This document shows, piece after piece, positions 60,176 through 64,000 of a stretch of 64,000 nt of DNA (position 1 is the stretch's first letter; every line of letters starts with the position of its first letter). The notes beneath the pieces were generated by a model that did no database searches, was not told where the DNA came from, and was given only the letters and a program-made list of their open reading frames with translations. The position numbers and the translations under genes were made by a program. Source of the stretch: Paragordius varius (lineage: Eukaryota; Nematomorpha). The DNA lies in assembly GCA_964247055.1 (NCBI GenBank), contig OZ176057.1, positions 4,650,001-4,714,000 on the forward strand. Reading direction: 5' to 3'.

Positions 60176-60752
60176 AACACTTCGATTCAATTTGGGGTAT
60201 CAAAATACCCCAGGCCAAATTAAAGTTAAAATTTTTAAACTACTGAAAGAAATAGTCCAAATTTAAATTTATGCATCTATCCTAATACAAATTATATAAA
60301 TAAGCTAAAATATCTTAATAAAATTTCGTTTTGAAATAAAAGTTCCATGTCAAACTACTTGGCCGCCATTTTTATTTTGCAAAATTTTTGCAAAATATCG
60401 TGTTCAATTATTTTTCAAGGTATAATAAAAGCTAATTTTTATTTAAATCACATCTAACAATGATATAAACAGAAAAAGAGGTTTATTTTGTATTATTTTT
60501 AAATTTAGCAAATCCACACATGTCACGTTGACAAAATTTTTACCTTTCGGTTTTAGCTTAAAATAAGTAATATCAAGTATTTTTGAATAAAATTTTTTTA
60601 TATATTTCGGTTTATCAATGTTAGATAAGTGCAAAATTTTGCCATGGTTTCGATTCCTTCCATAATTTTTAATTTATTTAATTTTTAACAGGCCTGGGGT
60701 ATCCAACCCCAATTTGAATCGGAGGAAAATGAATGTGTTGTATCCAAGTGTT
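60176..60752. repeat. GGGGTATC-family inverted-repeat element, copy 3 (reverse orientation)
   Basis: Left outer end AACACTTCGATTCAATTTGG, right outer end TTGTATCCAAGTGTT. Interior blocks ATCGAAACCATGGCAAAATT and AAATTTGGACTATTTCTTTC appear as complements of copy 1. It starts about 50 bases from the previous element. Confidence 0.7.
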
Positions 60753-60937
60753 AAACAAAAGATAGATTGGATAATTTATTTAGTAAATATTTATTTTCAA
60801 ATTTATTATCCCTATTTAAAACTTAATATATATTATATTTAATTTAGTAGTTTTATAATTAAACATATGTAAATATCATTTAAGAAAATTATAAAGGATC
60901 TGCGATTTTTTTATAAAAAATTTATAATTGCACTTTA

Positions 60938-61225
60938 ATAACTGGGGACGACAATGTAAAGGTAACGGTAAATAAATTTATTATATATTGTACAAGAAAA
61001 TTAGGTTTAATGTATTAACATATATTAAGGTGAGATGTTTGCTTATATACAATTATCTCAAGGTATAATAATTTACAAGTGGTGGAGAGTTATAATAATA
61101 TAATAATAGTACACAGATAAGTTAATAGGTTAATGTAATAATATATACCAAATGTTGTTTGTGTGGTTAATCTAATCGTGTAATAACAGGTCTATTTAAA
61201 TTAGCCTGTCAGTTACATTCTAACA
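60938..61225 (-). repeat. 3' LTR of the right-hand Ty3-type element
   Basis: On the minus strand it begins TGTTAGAATGTAACTGACAG and ends TCGTCCCCAGTTAT. It matches the solo LTR at 3734-4033. Confidence 0.75.
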
Positions 61226-64000
61226 TCACTACCCCCTCCTAACGAAAGCGGGCAGGTTTCTGACGGCTTCTTGTCGGGTACCATCGTTCTTGTGTTTTAG
61301 CGGGGGAGTAGATTGTCTCAGGTTTCTGGGTATTATCATTATTTGGACTTTCGGCTGTCGGAGTAATTGGTTCGATTTCGTCCCTTAAATTAATCGTGTT
61401 TGGTTGCGTTTCAGCGATTGTTCCATCATCCGTGGCAGTAGTTACCTTCTCCTCATTTGTGTTGCTGGAAGTGGTCGGCTGTGGTTGTGGTTGTTGTACT
61501 ATTTGGTCAGGGTGTTTCCTCACAACTTTGTCTCGGTCCTTGTCCCATACCTTGTATGAAAATAACCCGGTACGGTCCGTAATCTCTCCGGCGCGCCACC
61601 CTGGACTTAATTCATTTTTAATCATTACCTGGTCATTACTGGCAAACTGCCGTCGGGGGGTCGGTTCATCTAACAATCTCTCCCTACTATTTAACCAGGT
61701 TAAGGGCGTATGGGGGGTACGCTTGAACATTAACTGGGCCGGGGTTTCTTTCGTTGTTGAGTGTATAGAATTTCTATATGCCCATAGGCTAGTGTTAAAC
61801 GCTTCGTGGGTGGATATCCCATTATTTTTTATTCTTTTGTATTTAGTTTTTATTGTACCTACTAACCTTTCTACCATCCCATTACTCTTAGGGTGGTATC
61901 GGGTAACCTTAAAATGTTTCACCCCTAACGTACTTAAGGTTGACGTAAAGTACTCGTTACTGAAATACGAAGCGTTATCGCTCACGATCTCTCTTGCAAA
62001 GCAACCTTGCAAACGTTTCTTCTAATTTGTGGATTATTTTCGCTGCGGTTACCTTTTTCAAAATAAATCCTTCTGCCCATTTCGAGGCACTATCAATTAT
62101 CAGCAACCAATACAAACCGTCTACCGGTCCGGCTCAATATGCAAACGCTCCCATACAGCAACATTTTGATCCCACTGATACGTGGAATTCTGAGTAACAT
62201 TCGGCCTACTACGTTGGCACGATTCGCATTGACTACTGGCTTTTGCCAGGTCATTTTCTAATTCTGACCAATAACACGTAAATCTAGCCATCGCTTTCAT
62301 GGTCTCTACGTTGTTATGCCCGCTGTGTAGGTATCTCACCACCTCTTTTTGGAGGGGTTACGGAATTACTATCCGATCATTTAAACTTAATAAGCCATAT
62401 TGATATGCCAACTCGTCTTTACGGTTTACAAACTTTTCTAATTCTGGAGAACTCCAGTCATGGTTGCTTAACGCTTTAATTACTTTTTGTAATACTGAAT
62501 CTAATGCGGTTTTTTTTCGAATTTCATCTCTGCTTAACCGCACGTTATGACAATTCAAAAATCTCAAATATCTGGTAACCGCATAATCTTCATCATAGGC
62601 AACGATCTCGTCAATTGGCCATCTCGATAAATAATCAGCTCTATTTTGAGCCCCTTTTTGATGACTTATTTCAAAGTCGTATTCATTTATCATATTAATC
62701 CACCTTAGTATTTTAACATTATGTATCTCTTTTAAATTTCGATCTCTATTTATTAACTTTACTAAGGGTAAATGGTCAGTTAATATTATAAATTTTCTAC
62801 CATATATGAAGCTATGAAACTTTCGTAACGCAAATAATATTGCTTTTAATTCCTTCTCTATAGTGGAATAATTCCTTTCAGCGTTGCTACACTTTTGTGA
62901 GGCATACGCTATCGGTAACCTTTCACTATTAACTTCATGACTTAAAATACATCCGAATCCTAAATCTGACGCATCAGTTTCTATTATCAATTTCCTATTC
63001 GGATTATATGGTGTTAAAAACACTTTTTCGCTTAACAAATTATTAGCTGCTACCCAGCTTTTCTCATGTTTCTCAGTCCAACACCATCTCGTATTTTTAC
63101 TAGTTAATTCATGTAAGGGACCAACTATCATTTGTAATTTTGGTATAAAGCGTTCATGAAATGTCAAAAAACCTAAAAAACTACGTAACGACTTTTTATC
63201 TACCGGCCTTTTTAGTTCCTTAATTGCTTTGATTTAGCTTTCACACGGACTTATACCCTTTTTCGAGATTTCAAACCCTAAATAGTTTACTGATTCTGCG
63301 CCTATCATTATTTTATCTTGTCTTAATCCGGCCTTATCGAGACGACTTAATACGTTATTTAAATTGTTAATGTGCTCATTTTCCGTCCTACCAGTCACTA
63401 GAACGTCATCTAAATATACGCAAGTTCCCGGACTTTTAGCCAGCACTTGTGTCATCACTCTTCGGAAGATGATAGATGCCGTGGCCAGTCCAAACGGCAT
63501 GCGTTTGTATCTAAAAAAACCTTTATGTGTTGAGATAGTTAACAATTCTTGACACTCCTCTGCCACTGGCATCTGGAGGTAAGCATCTTTTAAATCAATT
63601 TTCGTGAATGTGGTACCTTCACCTATTTTTGACACCAACTCATCAAACGTGGGGATATGTGGAAGTCTTCTTGCAACCACTTATTAATCGGTACCCGAAA
63701 ATCACTACATATTTTTAATTCGCCATTCGGTTTAAGTACATTAACCGTAGGCGTGGCCCATGTCACAGGTGTGGTGTTAGGATCAACCGGTTCTAAAATG
63801 CCTAACTTTTCTAGCCTCGTCAGCTCTTTCACCACCTTTTCTCTTAATGGAAAAGGCACCCTGCGACATGGCCATACTTTCGGGATCGCATTCGCTGCAA
63901 TGCGAATTTTTACAGGGTCCTTATAACACCCTAACTTATTTTCGAATAAATTTTTAAAATTTTCACAAATCTCATTCAATTTAAGATAATTAACTTTAAC
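60938..64000 (-). mobile_element. Ty3-type LTR retrotransposon, broken, cut by the right edge
   Basis: Only the 3' part is in the window. From the right edge leftward: reverse transcriptase (about 63980-63240, with LGCY-DPVKI, CSDFRVPIN and YLDDVLV), RNase H (about 63170-62560, QTDAS-type block ETDASDLGFG), the integrase zinc finger (HSGHNN, CESCQRSR near 62340-62190), the integrase core (about 62100-61750) and a Pro/Thr-rich C-terminus ending near 61239. The purine-rich tract AGGAGGGGGTAGTGA adjoins the 3' LTR at 60938-61225. Sequence is related to but distinct from the element at 27077-31365. The coding region is broken in about four places, so it is an older fossil. Confidence 0.88.

Noticed and set aside
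61396-62025. A 209-codon plus-strand frame
   Set aside because: It is antisense to the integrase region of the Ty3-type element and shows no protein features of its own.
1-64000. tRNA or rRNA genes
   Set aside because: No cloverleaf with A and B box spacing and no rRNA-like conserved stretch was seen by eye; a computed scan could still find a diverged one.

Overview
The window is a very A+T-rich, gene-poor stretch of a metazoan nuclear genome. It has spliceosomal GT-AG introns, animal peptide-hormone receptor sequence, Ty3-type LTR elements of the Mag/K02A2.6 kind, an RTE-type LINE, hAT elements, Helitrons and many short terminal-inverted-repeat elements. Asparagine- and lysine-rich low-complexity protein segments fit a strongly A+T-biased invertebrate; the receptor resembles bilaterian GnRH/corazonin/AKH receptors. 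I cannot name the species or phylum from this sequence alone.

Three host genes can be assembled by hand from exons whose reading phases match across the splice junctions. (1) On the + strand, 17032-35227, is a three-exon rhodopsin-class GPCR of the GnRH/corazonin/AKH family. It is predicted at 1,343 residues, several times the usual size, because of about 296 N-terminal residues, an intracellular loop 1 of about 400 residues and an intracellular loop 3 of about 370 residues. (2) On the + strand, 36924-41772, is a two-exon secreted, Asn-rich protein of 490 residues with no recognised domain. (3) On the - strand, 59182-51258, is a gene of at least four exons and 342 predicted residues with hydrophobic segments, a basic cleavage-like stretch and a small Cys-containing C-terminal domain that I do not recognise.

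Layout: 1-17 kb is repeat-built intergenic DNA, with paired copies of several non-autonomous elements, nested insertions, a 1.2-kb tandem duplication and three CACT...AGTG elements. 17-35 kb is the receptor gene; its 12.3-kb first intron holds a hAT relic with perfect 8-bp target duplications and a young-looking Ty3 element with 5-bp target duplications. 36.9-41.8 kb is the secreted-protein gene. 42-49.5 kb holds hAT elements, two Helitrons (one nested in a hAT) and a second copy of the 3.5-6.0 kb element. 51.2-59.2 kb is the minus-strand gene, with an RTE relic, hAT elements and a 1.36-kb inverted repeat in its introns. 60.2-64 kb is intergenic repeats and a broken Ty3 element running off the right edge.

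The genes show no evident pathway link: a hormone receptor, a secreted hypothetical protein and a membrane or secreted hypothetical protein. The most unusual item is the loop-expanded receptor; the minus-strand gene is the best candidate for an undescribed protein family. No rRNA, tRNA or CRISPR was seen.
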